Shown: positions 23,163-31,847 of the stretch, piece by piece
Position numbering within the stretch: the first letter of the stretch is position 1
How the letters are laid out: the number at the start of each line of letters is the position of its first letter
Source of the DNA: Flavobacteriaceae bacterium
Lineage (GTDB): Bacteria > Bacteroidota > Bacteroidia > Flavobacteriales > Flavobacteriaceae
DNA length: 64,000 nucleotides
Reading direction: 5' to 3'
Assembly: GCA_023262185.1 (NCBI GenBank)
Contig: JALRDO010000008.1
Location: 1-64,000, forward strand
Notes under the pieces: generated by a model
Databases searched by the model: none
What the model was told of the DNA's origin: nothing
Seen by the model: the letters and a program-made list of their open reading frames with translations, nothing else
Translations under genes and position numbers: made by a program

Positions 23163-24164
23163 TTAGTCTTTCGAATTGTAGGCCCATTTCAACAGTGCAG
23201 CGCCCCATGTAAAGCCTGCCCCGAAGGCTGAAACTACGATATTATCCCCTTTTTTAAAAAGGTCTTCGTAATCATTTAATAACAAAGGTATGGTAGCTGC
23301 TGTTGTATTCCCATAGCGTTCTATGTTCATTAATACTTTTTCTTCAACAATTCCCATGCGTCTTGCGGTAGCATCAATAATGCGCTTATTTGCTTGATGC
23401 GAGACCAAGTATTGAACGTCTTTGTTGGTCAACTCATTGCGCAACATGATTTGCTCTGCAGCATCGGCCATGTGTGTTACTGCAAACTTGAACACTACCT
23501 GCCCGTCTTGATAAATATAGTGCTTCTTTTCTGCAACGGTTTGCGAAGAAGCGGGCATTACAGACCCCCCTGCCTCTATGCCTAGGTGGTTTTTTCCAAC
23601 GCCGTCACTTCGCAAATACTCATCTAGGTATCCGTTGCCCTCGTGGTTAGGCTCTAAGAGTACAGCGCCAGCGCCGTCTCCGAAAAGCACGCATGTGGTG
23701 CGGTCTTCGTAATTGACGATAGACGACATCATGTCTGCCCCTATGAGTAACACTTTACTATATCGGCCACTCTCAATGTAAGCCGATGCGGTAGACAGAC
23801 CGTATAAAAATCCTGAGCACGCCGCCTCAAGGTCGTAGCCAAAAGCCTTGGTCGCCCCAATAGCCGTGATGACCTGGGCCGCCGTAGCGACAACAGGCAT
23901 GTCTGGTGTGGCAGTCGCCACAATGATCAGATCAATTTCTTTAGGGTCTAAGCCTGTTTTTTGAAGTAGATTTTCTGCTGCCTTAGTTGCCATAAAGGCT
24001 GTTGCTTTGTTTGGCTCTTTTAAAATCCGGCGCTCTTTAATTCCTGTGCGGGTCACAATCCACTCGTCGTTGGTGTCGACCATCTGTTCTAGGGTCTTGT
24101 TGTCTAGGATGGTCTCTGGGAGAAAAGCTCCAACAGCCGTAATCGCTGCACGTGTTTTTAGCAT
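23163..24164 (-). CDS. fabH: Beta-ketoacyl-ACP synthase III
   Basis: Starts fatty-acid elongation by condensing acyl-CoA with malonyl-ACP. The 333-residue protein has the complete Cys-His-Asn triad: AACSGFLYGLSTA (Cys near 113), SHQANKRI (His near 244) and ERYGNTTAATIP (Asn near 274). The N-terminus has TNDEWIVTRTGIKERR. It lies downstream of rpmF, with a hairpin between them; the usual plsX of the rpmF-plsX-fabH arrangement is absent. Confidence 0.96.
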   Translation of the reverse strand: MLKTRAAITAVGAFLPETILDNKTLEQMVDTNDEWIVTRTGIKERRILKEPNKATAFMATKAAENLLQKTGLDPKEIDLIIVATATPDMPVVATAAQVITAIGATKAFGYDLEAACSGFLYGLSTASAYIESGRYSKVLLIGADMMSSIVNYEDRTTCVLFGDGAGAVLLEPNHEGNGYLDEYLRSDGVGKNHLGIEAGGSVMPASSQTVAEKKHYIYQDGQVVFKFAVTHMADAAEQIMLRNELTNKDVQYLVSHQANKRIIDATARRMGIVEEKVLMNIERYGNTTAATIPLLLNDYEDLFKKGDNIVVSAFGAGFTWGAALLKWAYNSKD

Positions 24165-24183
24165 GACATTAAATTAGGCGCAT

Positions 24184-24212
24184 AAAAAAACTCTTGTTTA
24201 AGAAAACAAGAG
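24184..24212 (-). terminator. Rho-independent terminator after rpmF
   Basis: On the minus strand a 9-bp stem (24191-24199 with 24204-24212, CTCTTGTTT type, 4-base loop) is followed by seven T. It lies between the rpmF stop and the fabH start, so some rpmF transcripts should end here and fabH-accB-accC would be read by partial read-through or from a separate start. Confidence 0.8.
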
Positions 24213-24237
24213 TTCAAAATAATCTCTCCATTAAAGG

Positions 24238-24432
24238 CTATGCCTCTTCAGCTACGGCGTCGATAAGCACTTTACCTCTGTAGTAAAGCTTGCCTTCATG
24301 CCAGTGCGCGCGGTGCATAAGGTGCACTTCTCCGGTAGTGGCGTCTTTTGCTAAAGTAGGCGCTACCGCTTTATAATGCGTACGGCGCTTGTCTCTGCGC
24401 GTTTTAGATATTTTTCTTTTAGGATGTGCCAT
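24238..24432 (-). CDS. rpmF: 50S ribosomal protein L32
   Basis: A 64-residue basic ribosomal protein. The N-terminus [20 protein letters not shown] is the L32 signature. The later [19 protein letters not shown] lacks the zinc-binding Cys pairs seen in some L32 proteins, so this is the zinc-free form. It follows the DUF177 gene, a pairing conserved widely in bacteria. Confidence 0.97.
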   Translation of the reverse strand: MAHPKRKISKTRRDKRRTHYKAVAPTLAKDATTGEVHLMHRAHWHEGKLYYRGKVLIDAVAEEA

Positions 24433-24453
24433 TTTTATTTGTTTTTGTAACCC

Positions 24454-24984
24454 TTATAATAATTTCTTCAGAGCGTCCCATCTAGGGTCGCCTTCTTCTT
24501 TGTCTGGTTCTTCTGTATTCGAGTCTTTGAGGCTTAATTCTTCTAAGCGCGAAAGTGCCTTTGAAGTTGATGTGCCTGCAACAACGTCAGGATGAATTCT
24601 TTTCTTGGGAGCGCCTAACACCACCATTTCATAAACGTATTGGGCAATGTTAAACACATACTCTCCATGTGGAAGAATTAATAGCTCATCGTCTTCGTCG
24701 TTAAAGGTTTCACCGAACTTGATTAACAATTCGAGCTCACCATTAACATTCATGTCAAACGGCTCATTGCTAAGATCACAATCAACCCCAACAGTACCTT
24801 TTGACTTCAACGAGAGCTCCATGGTAGTGCTGTTTTTCATCAGCGAGGCGTTAACCTCTATGACCACATTGGTAAACTCTTTATAGTCAAACCATTCAAA
24901 GAACGTGTCGTCGAGCGTATACTCAAACGCGTGTTTTCCTTGTTTCAGACCCTTAAAGGATATATCAAACTCCTTTAACTTCAT
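24454..24984 (-). CDS. DUF177/YceD family protein
   Basis: A 176-residue protein of the DUF177 (YceD) family, usually encoded just before rpmF. It shows MKNSTTMELSLKSKGTVGVDC and DLSNEPFDMNVNGELELL in the middle, with the conserved Cys and acidic pattern, and the HGEYVFNIAQYVYEMVVLGAPKKR region; plant and bacterial relatives are linked to 23S rRNA processing or accumulation. The gene starts 36 bases after a good -7 box and heads the DUF177-rpmF-fabH-accB-accC transcript. Confidence 0.88.
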   Translation of the reverse strand: MKLKEFDISFKGLKQGKHAFEYTLDDTFFEWFDYKEFTNVVIEVNASLMKNSTTMELSLKSKGTVGVDCDLSNEPFDMNVNGELELLIKFGETFNDEDDELLILPHGEYVFNIAQYVYEMVVLGAPKKRIHPDVVAGTSTSKALSRLEELSLKDSNTEEPDKEEGDPRWDALKKLL

Positions 24985-25019
24985 GATTTTCTGAATCGTA
25001 CAGCCTTCATCAAGGGCTG

Positions 25020-25027
25020 CAAATATA
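25020..25027 (-). promoter_or_regulatory. -7 box upstream of DUF177-rpmF
   Basis: TATATTTG on the minus strand, a perfect TAnnTTTG match in the 74-base gap between pdxA and the DUF177 gene. It would drive the ribosomal protein and fatty-acid genes independently of pdxA. Confidence 0.6.
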
Positions 25028-25058
25028 CTGCTAAATTAGAAAATTCAAAGCCTCAATG

Positions 25059-26123
25059 TTAGGCGTTGCGTTCTTTGGGAGCTTTTTTTTGACTGGGCTT
25101 CAATTTATTGGCTTCGTACTCTAGGTGTGTGCTCCTTCTTTTTACGATATCAATGGCCGCATATATGGCTTGGGTAAACGAGGTGGGGTCTGCTTCTCCC
25201 TTTCCGGCAATGCCATAGGCTGTGCCGTGATCTGGCGAGGTTCTCACTTTAGAAAGACCCGCCGTATAGTTTACTCCCTGACCGAAAGAAAGGGTTTTAA
25301 ATGCAACCAGTCCTTGATCGTGATAGGCCGCAATTACGCCGTCAAATCTGGTATAGGAAGAAGAACCAAAAAATCCATCAGCCGCATACGGACCGAACGC
25401 CATGATTCCTTCTTCAAAGAGCGATTGAATCGCTGGGCGCATGATGTTGTCGTCTTCGCTTCCGATGGTACCCTCGTCTCCGCTGTGAGGGTTGATCCCA
25501 AGCAGGGCAATTCGTGGTCGGACAATGCCAAAGTCTTGGATGAGCGACTGGTTCATAATTTTCACCTTATCTCTAATTCGCTTTGTAGTGATGGCATTCG
25601 CTACCTCTGAAACGGCGATGTGATCTGTGAGTAATCCGACCCGCAGTCCCTCTGATATCATAAACATTAAGGCTTCTCCTTCGAGTTCCTTGGCTAGGTA
25701 GTCGGTATGTCCCGGAAAACTGAAGCGCTCAGATTGCACGTTGCTTTTATTAATCGGCGCTGTAACCAGCGCGTCTATCTCTCCGTCCTTTAGGGCCTTG
25801 GTGGCGGCCTCTAACGAGGCTACAGCTAACCTGCCTGCTTCTGGAGTGCTCGTTCCGAACGCCACTTCAAAATCCTCTTGAAAAACTGACAACACATTGA
25901 CCTTTCCGTGCTCTACCTTATCAAGGCTTCTAATGCCGTGGAACTTGAGGTCAATGTTGAACGTCTGCTTTTGAAAGGCAATCGTTTTGTTCGAGGCGAA
26001 AAATATAGGGGTGCAACTCGTCAAAATACGAGCATCTTGCAAGCTTTTAAGGGCAACTTCGCATCCAACTCCATTTAGATCCCCGACAGAAATACCTAAT
26101 TTTACGGGATGTTGTTGCTTCAT
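25059..26123 (-). CDS. pdxA: 4-hydroxythreonine-4-phosphate dehydrogenase
   Basis: An NAD-dependent enzyme of the DXP-dependent pyridoxal phosphate pathway. The 354-residue protein has GISVGDLNGVGCEVALK at the start, TAPINKSNV, FPGHTDYLAKEL with a metal histidine, LGINPHSGDEGTIG, and AAYHDQGLVAFK with the third metal histidine, ending with VRTSPDHGTAYGIAGKG. It is divergent from ribE. The last residues are a lysine-rich tail (KPSQKKAPKERNA). Confidence 0.96.
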   Translation of the reverse strand: MKQQHPVKLGISVGDLNGVGCEVALKSLQDARILTSCTPIFFASNKTIAFQKQTFNIDLKFHGIRSLDKVEHGKVNVLSVFQEDFEVAFGTSTPEAGRLAVASLEAATKALKDGEIDALVTAPINKSNVQSERFSFPGHTDYLAKELEGEALMFMISEGLRVGLLTDHIAVSEVANAITTKRIRDKVKIMNQSLIQDFGIVRPRIALLGINPHSGDEGTIGSEDDNIMRPAIQSLFEEGIMAFGPYAADGFFGSSSYTRFDGVIAAYHDQGLVAFKTLSFGQGVNYTAGLSKVRTSPDHGTAYGIAGKGEADPTSFTQAIYAAIDIVKRRSTHLEYEANKLKPSQKKAPKERNA

Positions 26124-26174
26124 AATCGTCTTAATTAACGCGGGTACTAAGGTACTGAAAATTCATCCCCTCTA

Positions 26175-26765
26175 ATGTTCACCGGAATCATAGAAACAGT
26201 AGGCAAAGTTCTCCGCTTAGAGCGCGAACAAACCAATCTTCACCTTGAAATTGAATCGCCTTTATCGGCTTCTTTGAAAATAGATCAAAGCCTTGCCCAC
26301 AATGGGGTGTGCCTAACGGTAGTGGCTTGTAGCGAGTCTCATTATACCGTAACTGCCATTGACGAAACGCTTCAAAAAACAAACCTCAACGATCTTAAGG
26401 TGGGCGATCCGGTAAATCTAGAGCGCGCTATGCAATTGGGTGCAAGACTCGACGGTCATCTCGTACAAGGGCATGTTGACACCACCGCTACCTGTGTAAA
26501 GGCTGAAGAGCGCGACGGAAGTTGGTGGTTTAGTTTTGAATATGAGGCGCGGCCAGAATGGGTGACCATTGAGAAGGGTTCCATCACCGTAGACGGCACC
26601 TCGCTTACAGTTGTAGGCTCAAAAGAGGATGGATTTAGCGTAGCTATCATCCCCTACACTTACGAGAATACGCGCTTCAAGCACTACCAAGTCGGCACGC
26701 GCGTCAACCTAGAGTTTGACCTTATCGGCAAGTACGTTGCGCGCTTGACTCGACCGACTAGCTAA
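26175..26765 (+). CDS. ribE: Riboflavin synthase alpha subunit
   Basis: Dismutates two 6,7-dimethyl-8-ribityllumazines to riboflavin. The 196-residue protein contains the two homologous barrel repeats: MFTGIIETVGKVLRLE opens the first, and LDGHLVQGHVDTTA opens the second; SLAHNGVCLTVV and ITVDGTSLTVV are the paired substrate loops. It stands alone with no FMN riboswitch visible in the 50-base gap from pdxA. The stop overlaps the convergent symporter by 8 bases. Confidence 0.95.
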   Translation: MFTGIIETVGKVLRLEREQTNLHLEIESPLSASLKIDQSLAHNGVCLTVVACSESHYTVTAIDETLQKTNLNDLKVGDPVNLERAMQLGARLDGHLVQGHVDTTATCVKAEERDGSWWFSFEYEARPEWVTIEKGSITVDGTSLTVVGSKEDGFSVAIIPYTYENTRFKHYQVGTRVNLEFDLIGKYVARLTRPTS

Positions 26766-28524
26766 AGCTTGTTTTCTTGACCGCTTTTCGCAGGGCTATT
26801 CCTGCTGCAACAGCCGCCAAAAATAGCCATGTGGCCTGAGTATAATTCTGATATAGCAACTGGCCCACGGCAAAGAGCATTCCATACACCAAAACACATC
26901 CGTAGAGCATAGAAAGTATTCCGCGCGATAAAAATCCACTGCTTTTACGGTCAGTAATCGCCTTCCATCCCGGGCCCGAAAGCTCGAGTTGATCTACAAA
27001 CTTCTTAAGGGTTTCACGATTTTCGGCTGGGGTCATAAAGGTTACCGCTACCCAGGTAGCCGTCGTTACCAAAACGATAAACGGATATTGCATATACCCG
27101 GGCATGATTCCTTCTGAACCGAAAAGCATTGGCCCTACGGCAGTGAAGGCGAGCAGCATAGAAACCACTCCAGAGATGATCATGGCGCTAATCTCAGACC
27201 AAGCATTAATCCGCCACCAGAACCAGCGCATCATAAAGAGTAGTCCTGTTCCTGCGCCGAACATCAGAATAACATCAAAAAGTTGTTTGGCGTTCTGAAG
27301 TTGTAAGGCTACAAATCCACTCACTGCCATAAGGAGTAAGGTGGCGAACTGCCCCATACGAACCTTGGTTTTCTCTGAGGCCTCTGGACGATGTTTCGCA
27401 TATACATCATAAACCAGGTAAGAAGCTCCCCAATTAAGATGACTCGACAGTGTTGAAATATAGGCCGCTCCTAACGAGGCAAGCACGAGACCCAAGAGAC
27501 CTGTCGGAAGCTGCGTAAGCATGGCAGAATACGCCAGGTCGTTTCCGAGTTTTGAAGCCTCAACCGCCGGAAAGGCCGCTGAAATTGCCGCAATATCCGG
27601 GTAACGTATCAACGAGGCCAAGGCCACCAAAATCCATGGCCAAGGTCTGAATGCATAATGCATGATGTTAAAAAAGAAGGTTGCTCCAACGGCATGCGAT
27701 TCGTCTTTTGCAGCAAGCATGCGCTGTGCGACATACCCTCCACCACCCGGTTCGGCGCCTGGATACCAAGTGCTCCACCACTGAATGGCCAGGGGGATGA
27801 TGAGTAACAGAATAAGGCTTTCTGTGTCGCTGAAATCAGGAAGCATCCCAAGTTTTGGCGCTACATTTTCGTGAGTGATTAGGGCTTGTAATCCGCCTAT
27901 GTCTGGCTGGTTCACAATAAAATAGGCCGCGCCAATCGAACCGGCCATTGCTGCAATAAACAGAATGAAATCGGTATAGATGACTCCTTTGAATCCGCCC
28001 AGGGCGCTAAAAAAGACGGTAACAAGGCCCGCCACAACAACAACAGTAACTGGGCTTATGCCCAGCATCACCTGGCCAATCTTGATAGCGGCCAGGGTTA
28101 CCCCCGACATGGCGAGTACATTAAAGATTAATCCGAGATAAACGGCCCTAAACTCATGTAAAAACGAAGCTGCCTTGCCAGAATAACGCAACTGATAAAA
28201 CCCCATGTCGGTGTCTACCCCGCTTTTTCTCCAGAGACGGGCAAAAACGAACACGGTCAAGAGTCCGGTAAGCAAGAATGCCCACCATACCCAGTTTCCG
28301 GCAACTCCTTGGGCGCGTACAATGTCGGTCACAAGATTAGGTGTGTCAGTAGAAAAGGTGGTGGCCACCATTGAGAACCCCAATAGCCACCACGGCATGC
28401 TACGTCCAGACAAGAAAAATTCAGAAGTGTTTTTGGAAGCTGATCTTGAAGTGTAGAGGCCAATGCCTAGAATCACTAGCAAAAATCCGCCAATAATCAG
28501 GTAGTCGATAAACCCTATATGCAT
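26758..28524 (-). CDS. Sodium:solute symporter (SSS family)
   Basis: A 588-residue inner-membrane transporter with about 14 hydrophobic segments. The first is FIDYLIIGGFLLVILGIGLY, followed by SRSASKNTSEFFLSGRSMPWWLLGFSMVATTFS, the usual SSS N-terminal sodium-site region. SHLNWGASYLVYDVY occurs later. Family members couple Na+ to uptake of sugars, amino acids or vitamins; the substrate here cannot be told. Bacteroidota members of this long type are often near carbohydrate genes, and an esterase and a sugar porter lie 450 bases away on the other strand. Confidence 0.9.
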   Translation of the reverse strand: MHIGFIDYLIIGGFLLVILGIGLYTSRSASKNTSEFFLSGRSMPWWLLGFSMVATTFSTDTPNLVTDIVRAQGVAGNWVWWAFLLTGLLTVFVFARLWRKSGVDTDMGFYQLRYSGKAASFLHEFRAVYLGLIFNVLAMSGVTLAAIKIGQVMLGISPVTVVVVAGLVTVFFSALGGFKGVIYTDFILFIAAMAGSIGAAYFIVNQPDIGGLQALITHENVAPKLGMLPDFSDTESLILLLIIPLAIQWWSTWYPGAEPGGGGYVAQRMLAAKDESHAVGATFFFNIMHYAFRPWPWILVALASLIRYPDIAAISAAFPAVEASKLGNDLAYSAMLTQLPTGLLGLVLASLGAAYISTLSSHLNWGASYLVYDVYAKHRPEASEKTKVRMGQFATLLLMAVSGFVALQLQNAKQLFDVILMFGAGTGLLFMMRWFWWRINAWSEISAMIISGVVSMLLAFTAVGPMLFGSEGIMPGYMQYPFIVLVTTATWVAVTFMTPAENRETLKKFVDQLELSGPGWKAITDRKSSGFLSRGILSMLYGCVLVYGMLFAVGQLLYQNYTQATWLFLAAVAAGIALRKAVKKTSFS

Positions 28525-28580
28525 AGTTAGGTGCGTTTACCGCTAAATATAAGTAAAGATGGCGTAGGGCCAAGACCTTC

Positions 28581-28839
28581 TTAGTGCGAGATGCTGTCTA
28601 TGATCTTAACACGAACTTGGTCTGTGCCGAGGCTGTCAATCTTCACATGCATGCGAGCATGTTTCTGTCGATGGATGTTGAGGTGAGTGCCAGACATTCC
28701 TGACATGACCGCCTTGATCTGTTCAGGGCTGGCATTTTGCGAAAATTCAACCTTTGCCTCTATTTCTTTAGGAAAACAAACAGAGACGCCGCTGCTAAGT
28801 AGCGCGGCCGCACCAAGAGCAAAAAAAGAAAGCCTTCAT
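28581..28839 (-). pseudogene. Small secreted protein gene broken by a one-base homopolymer shift
   Basis: An ATG at 28839 opens MKAFFF, but a run of seven T (plus-strand A at 28821-28827) puts the rest out of frame and translation stops after 14 codons. With six T the product would be an 85-residue protein with a signal peptide (FFFALGAAALLSSGVS), a body with EIEAKVEFSQNASPEQIK and MSGMSGTHLNIHRQKH, and a stop at 28581. The downstream 79 codons are free of stops. I do not recognise the family. It may be a recent mutation, a phase-variable run or a sequencing error. An inverted repeat (28840-28857) lies directly upstream of the start. Confidence 0.65.
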
Positions 28840-28973
28840 CTTTAAATAGTTTTAAAGATAGACGATGGGGGCTCGTGTTTTTTACAGCCCTATGATTTTA
28901 ATATTCTTAGTAACGGGTAGTCAAACTTGATGGCTTTTGTGTACATTGAATCGATTTAAAAACATCCTAAACC

Positions 28974-29831
28974 ATGAAAAAACAGCTTTTTCTGTGTCTT
29001 TTTACGGCCTTTTTTGCCATCAGTAATGCTCAAAGCTTCATTTCTGAGCGCCTTACTGTGCCTAGTAAGATCTTGAAACAAGACAGAAACTACTCTATAT
29101 ATCTGCCCGAGGGCTACGAATCTTCTTCAAGGGATTATCCGGTTTTGTATCTCTTGCACGGCTATTCTGATAATCACACGGGGTGGGTACAATTCGGAGA
29201 GGTTCAGCATATTGCAGATAAAGCTATCGCTTCAGGAGAAGCCACTCCGATGATCATTGTAATGCCCGATGCAGATACCACGCGCCCAGGTTACACCAAC
29301 AGCCTTGACGGCAAATACAATTACGAGGACTTCTTCTTTAATGAGTTAATTCCTCATGTTGAGAACACCTATCGCATCAGAAAAGAAAAGCGTTACCGAG
29401 CCGTCTCAGGGCTTTCAATGGGAGGGGGCGGAACCTTAGTGTATGCCATGCATAGGCCTGACCTTTTCTCTGCAGCAGCGCCGCTAAGCGCATGGTTCGG
29501 ACCCCAAACAATAGAAGAGCTCAAAGGCTGGGCAGAACGCAGCGGAGCATCATGGGATGAAAGCAAAGCTGAGGCTTATCTGAAGGCATACAATCCGCTA
29601 GAACTCGTGAAGAGTGTCAACAAAGAACAACTGAACAGTGTGAGATGGTACATGGATTGTGGCGACGATGACTTCTTGTATGAAGGAAACGCCAAGCTCC
29701 ACATTGCTATGCGCCAACTGGGCATCAATCACGAGTACCGCGTAAGAGACGGGGGACACACCTGGGTGTATTGGAGAACCGCACTGCCTACCGTTTTAAA
29801 CTTTGTAAGCAAAGGCTTTCACCAATTCTAA
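28974..29831 (+). CDS. Secreted alpha/beta-hydrolase esterase (esterase D / feruloyl esterase type)
   Basis: A 285-residue secreted serine esterase. It has a signal peptide (LFLCLFTAFFAISNAQ), YPVLYLLHGYSDNHTGW, the nucleophile in SGLSMGGGG near residue 148, MDCGDDDFLYEGN with the likely catalytic acid, and the histidine in RDGGHTWVYW near 262. The family includes S-formylglutathione hydrolase, mycolyltransferases and feruloyl or acetyl-xylan esterases. Being secreted and only 6 bases from a sugar porter gene, it probably acts on esterified carbohydrate, which is inference. Confidence 0.9.
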   Translation: MKKQLFLCLFTAFFAISNAQSFISERLTVPSKILKQDRNYSIYLPEGYESSSRDYPVLYLLHGYSDNHTGWVQFGEVQHIADKAIASGEATPMIIVMPDADTTRPGYTNSLDGKYNYEDFFFNELIPHVENTYRIRKEKRYRAVSGLSMGGGGTLVYAMHRPDLFSAAAPLSAWFGPQTIEELKGWAERSGASWDESKAEAYLKAYNPLELVKSVNKEQLNSVRWYMDCGDDDFLYEGNAKLHIAMRQLGINHEYRVRDGGHTWVYWRTALPTVLNFVSKGFHQF

Positions 29832-29837
29832 CACCTT

Positions 29838-31175
29838 ATGAATCAAAAGAAACTCTATTTCTATAGTATAGTCGTCGCTTTAGCCGGATTCTTATTCGGC
29901 TTTGACACCGTGGTGGTGTCTGGAGCCGACCAGCCTTTAGCCAAGATGTGGTCTAACTTTACCTTATTTGGCACCGCAGACGCCTTTCACGGTGTAGTGG
30001 TAATGTCTTCGGCTCTTTGGGGAACGGTAGTTGGTGCTGTGTTCGGTGCGTGGCCGACCAACCGCTATGGCCGCAAAAACACCTTGGTGTTCATCGGTCT
30101 CTTTTTCTTGATCTCTGCGATCGGTTCTGCAGTGGTAAGCGACCCATACTCTTTTGCCTTGTTTAGATTCTTAGGCGGACTAGGTGTAGGCGCGTCAACT
30201 ATTGCGGCTCCTGCGTACATCGCAGAAATTGCTCCCTCTGCACAGCGCGGACGTTTAGTGGTGCTCTACCAATCTAACCTTGTTTTAGGAATTTTGATCG
30301 CATTCTTGTCAAACTTCTTGATCAATGATCTTGTCGCTATAGATGCTTGGCGTTATATGTTGGGCGCAGAGGCCGTACCCGCCTTATTGTATAGCATCTT
30401 GGTCATGCGTGTACCAAAAAGTCCAAGATGGTTGTTGTCTAAAGGACGTTCTTCTCAGGCGCAAGAGGTATTAGGGCAGCTTTATAGCCCAAAAGACGCC
30501 GCCGATCAATTAAAAACGATAGAGAGCGACCTCAACTCCTCTTCAGGAGAGTCGGTTTTTCAAAAGAAGTACCGCCGCCAGCTCTTATTGGTGATTGCAT
30601 TAGCTGCATTCAATCAGTTTTCTGGAATCAATGCCTTTTTGTATTATTCGCCCCGCATTTTTGAAATGGCCGGTCTTGGAGAGAGTGCGGCCCTGCTAAG
30701 CAGCATCGGCGTCGGTGTGGTGAACCTTGTCTTCACCCTTGTAGGCATGGCCTTGATCGATCGCTCAGGGAGAAAGCGTCTCATGCTCATTGGCTCATTA
30801 GGCTATATCGTGTCTCTAGGGCTTGTCACCTACAGCTTTTCGACCAACTGGCTTGGACTGCACATCCCATTTTTCTTTTTCCTGTTCATTGCGTCTCACG
30901 CAATCGGCCAAGGTGCTGTGATTTGGGTTTTTATTTCGGAGATCTTTCCGAACAAGCAGCGAGCCCAAGGGCAAGCGGTCGGAACTTCAACGCACTGGGT
31001 ATTAGCGGCGATCATCCCCGCATTGGTCCCCCTGCTGTTTTCGTCAATAGGAGCACCTGTAGTCTTCGGAATATTTACGTTTATGATGGTCTTGCAGCTG
31101 CTTTGGGTACTATTTGTTATGCCAGAAACTAAAGGAGTAGCGCTTGAAGAGTTAAGCAAGTCGCTGAGCAGCTAG
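29838..31175 (+). CDS. MFS sugar porter (sugar:H+ symporter)
   Basis: A 445-residue member of the major facilitator sugar-porter family with 12 membrane segments. Signatures are GFLFGFDTVVVSGAD in helix 1, NRYGRKNTL between helices 2 and 3, RFLGGLGVGASTIAAPAYIAEIAP, QFSGINAFLYYSPRIFE, DRSGRKRLML and the closing PETKG. Relatives import xylose, glucose or arabinose with protons. It follows the esterase gene by 6 bases, so uptake of the released sugar is plausible. Confidence 0.93.
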   Translation: MNQKKLYFYSIVVALAGFLFGFDTVVVSGADQPLAKMWSNFTLFGTADAFHGVVVMSSALWGTVVGAVFGAWPTNRYGRKNTLVFIGLFFLISAIGSAVVSDPYSFALFRFLGGLGVGASTIAAPAYIAEIAPSAQRGRLVVLYQSNLVLGILIAFLSNFLINDLVAIDAWRYMLGAEAVPALLYSILVMRVPKSPRWLLSKGRSSQAQEVLGQLYSPKDAADQLKTIESDLNSSSGESVFQKKYRRQLLLVIALAAFNQFSGINAFLYYSPRIFEMAGLGESAALLSSIGVGVVNLVFTLVGMALIDRSGRKRLMLIGSLGYIVSLGLVTYSFSTNWLGLHIPFFFFLFIASHAIGQGAVIWVFISEIFPNKQRAQGQAVGTSTHWVLAAIIPALVPLLFSSIGAPVVFGIFTFMMVLQLLWVLFVMPETKGVALEELSKSLSS

Positions 31176-31187
31176 ATTTTTTTATTC

Positions 31188-31195
31188 TACTTTTG
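31188..31195 (+). promoter_or_regulatory. -7 box of the 31212 gene
   Basis: TACTTTTG, a perfect TAnnTTTG match after a T-rich stretch, ending 16 bases before the ATG at 31212. It suggests the envelope protein gene is transcribed separately from the sugar porter gene. Confidence 0.5.
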
Positions 31196-31211
31196 GCCCC
31201 TCAATCAGGCC

Positions 31212-31847
31212 ATGAATAAATTCTTTTTAATCCTCGCTGTAGCTTTTTTTACTTTTCAAGTCAATGCGCAATACGGCTCTGTAGAGCTGAGCAGTGGCGG
31301 CTTTTCGTTTATCCCAGATTTTACTTCTAGGGATCCTCACTTCATCTTACGCGCAGGAACCGGAACAGGCGGGCGTCTGTCTGCTCACTTTTTATCTCTA
31401 ATCCGCACAGACAATCTGACGCCTAGAACCGTCATTTTCATCACCAGATACCAGCTGATCGATAAGCGTTTTAAGCTTTCTGTTGGGACGCATCTGCCCG
31501 GTTTTCAAATCAAAGACGATTTTACGGTCGACAGTTTTTTTGGACAAGAGGCGCTTACCACCTATCGTGTGAACGACAAATGGTCTATTCGCAGCATGTA
31601 CTTGCACGGCAAGGGGCGCAATCTCGACTTAGAGATGAATTTCTTTACATCAGGGGCTGCTTATGCTAAAGGAAAGATTAATACTTATTCACAGTTTTGG
31701 ATTCTCGATCTTGACAATGCGGTCGGAATTTCACAGTCTGTTGAATACCAGCTCGCTCCGCACTACTCCCTTAGGCTCTTTGCCAACCAAACCCTAACTG
31801 GAGAGAAAGACTTTATAGCAACCATAGGTCTTAATCGGTCGTTTTAG
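31212..31847 (+). CDS. Unknown outer-membrane beta-barrel-like protein
   Basis: A 211-residue secreted protein, not assigned to a family. It has a signal peptide (FFLILAVAFFTFQVNAQ). The rest consists of alternating short strands with aromatic residues (HFILRAGTGTGGRL, RFKLSVGTHLPGFQI, WSIRSMYLHGKGRN, HYSLRLFANQTLTG) and ends in phenylalanine, as many outer-membrane barrels do. A small porin-like or barrel protein is likely. Its end overlaps the convergent next gene by 17 bases. Confidence 0.7.
   Translation: MNKFFLILAVAFFTFQVNAQYGSVELSSGGFSFIPDFTSRDPHFILRAGTGTGGRLSAHFLSLIRTDNLTPRTVIFITRYQLIDKRFKLSVGTHLPGFQIKDDFTVDSFFGQEALTTYRVNDKWSIRSMYLHGKGRNLDLEMNFFTSGAAYAKGKINTYSQFWILDLDNAVGISQSVEYQLAPHYSLRLFANQTLTGEKDFIATIGLNRSF

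Noticed and set aside
26124-26174. FMN riboswitch before ribE
   Set aside because: The gap is too short for the aptamer and shows no matching stems.
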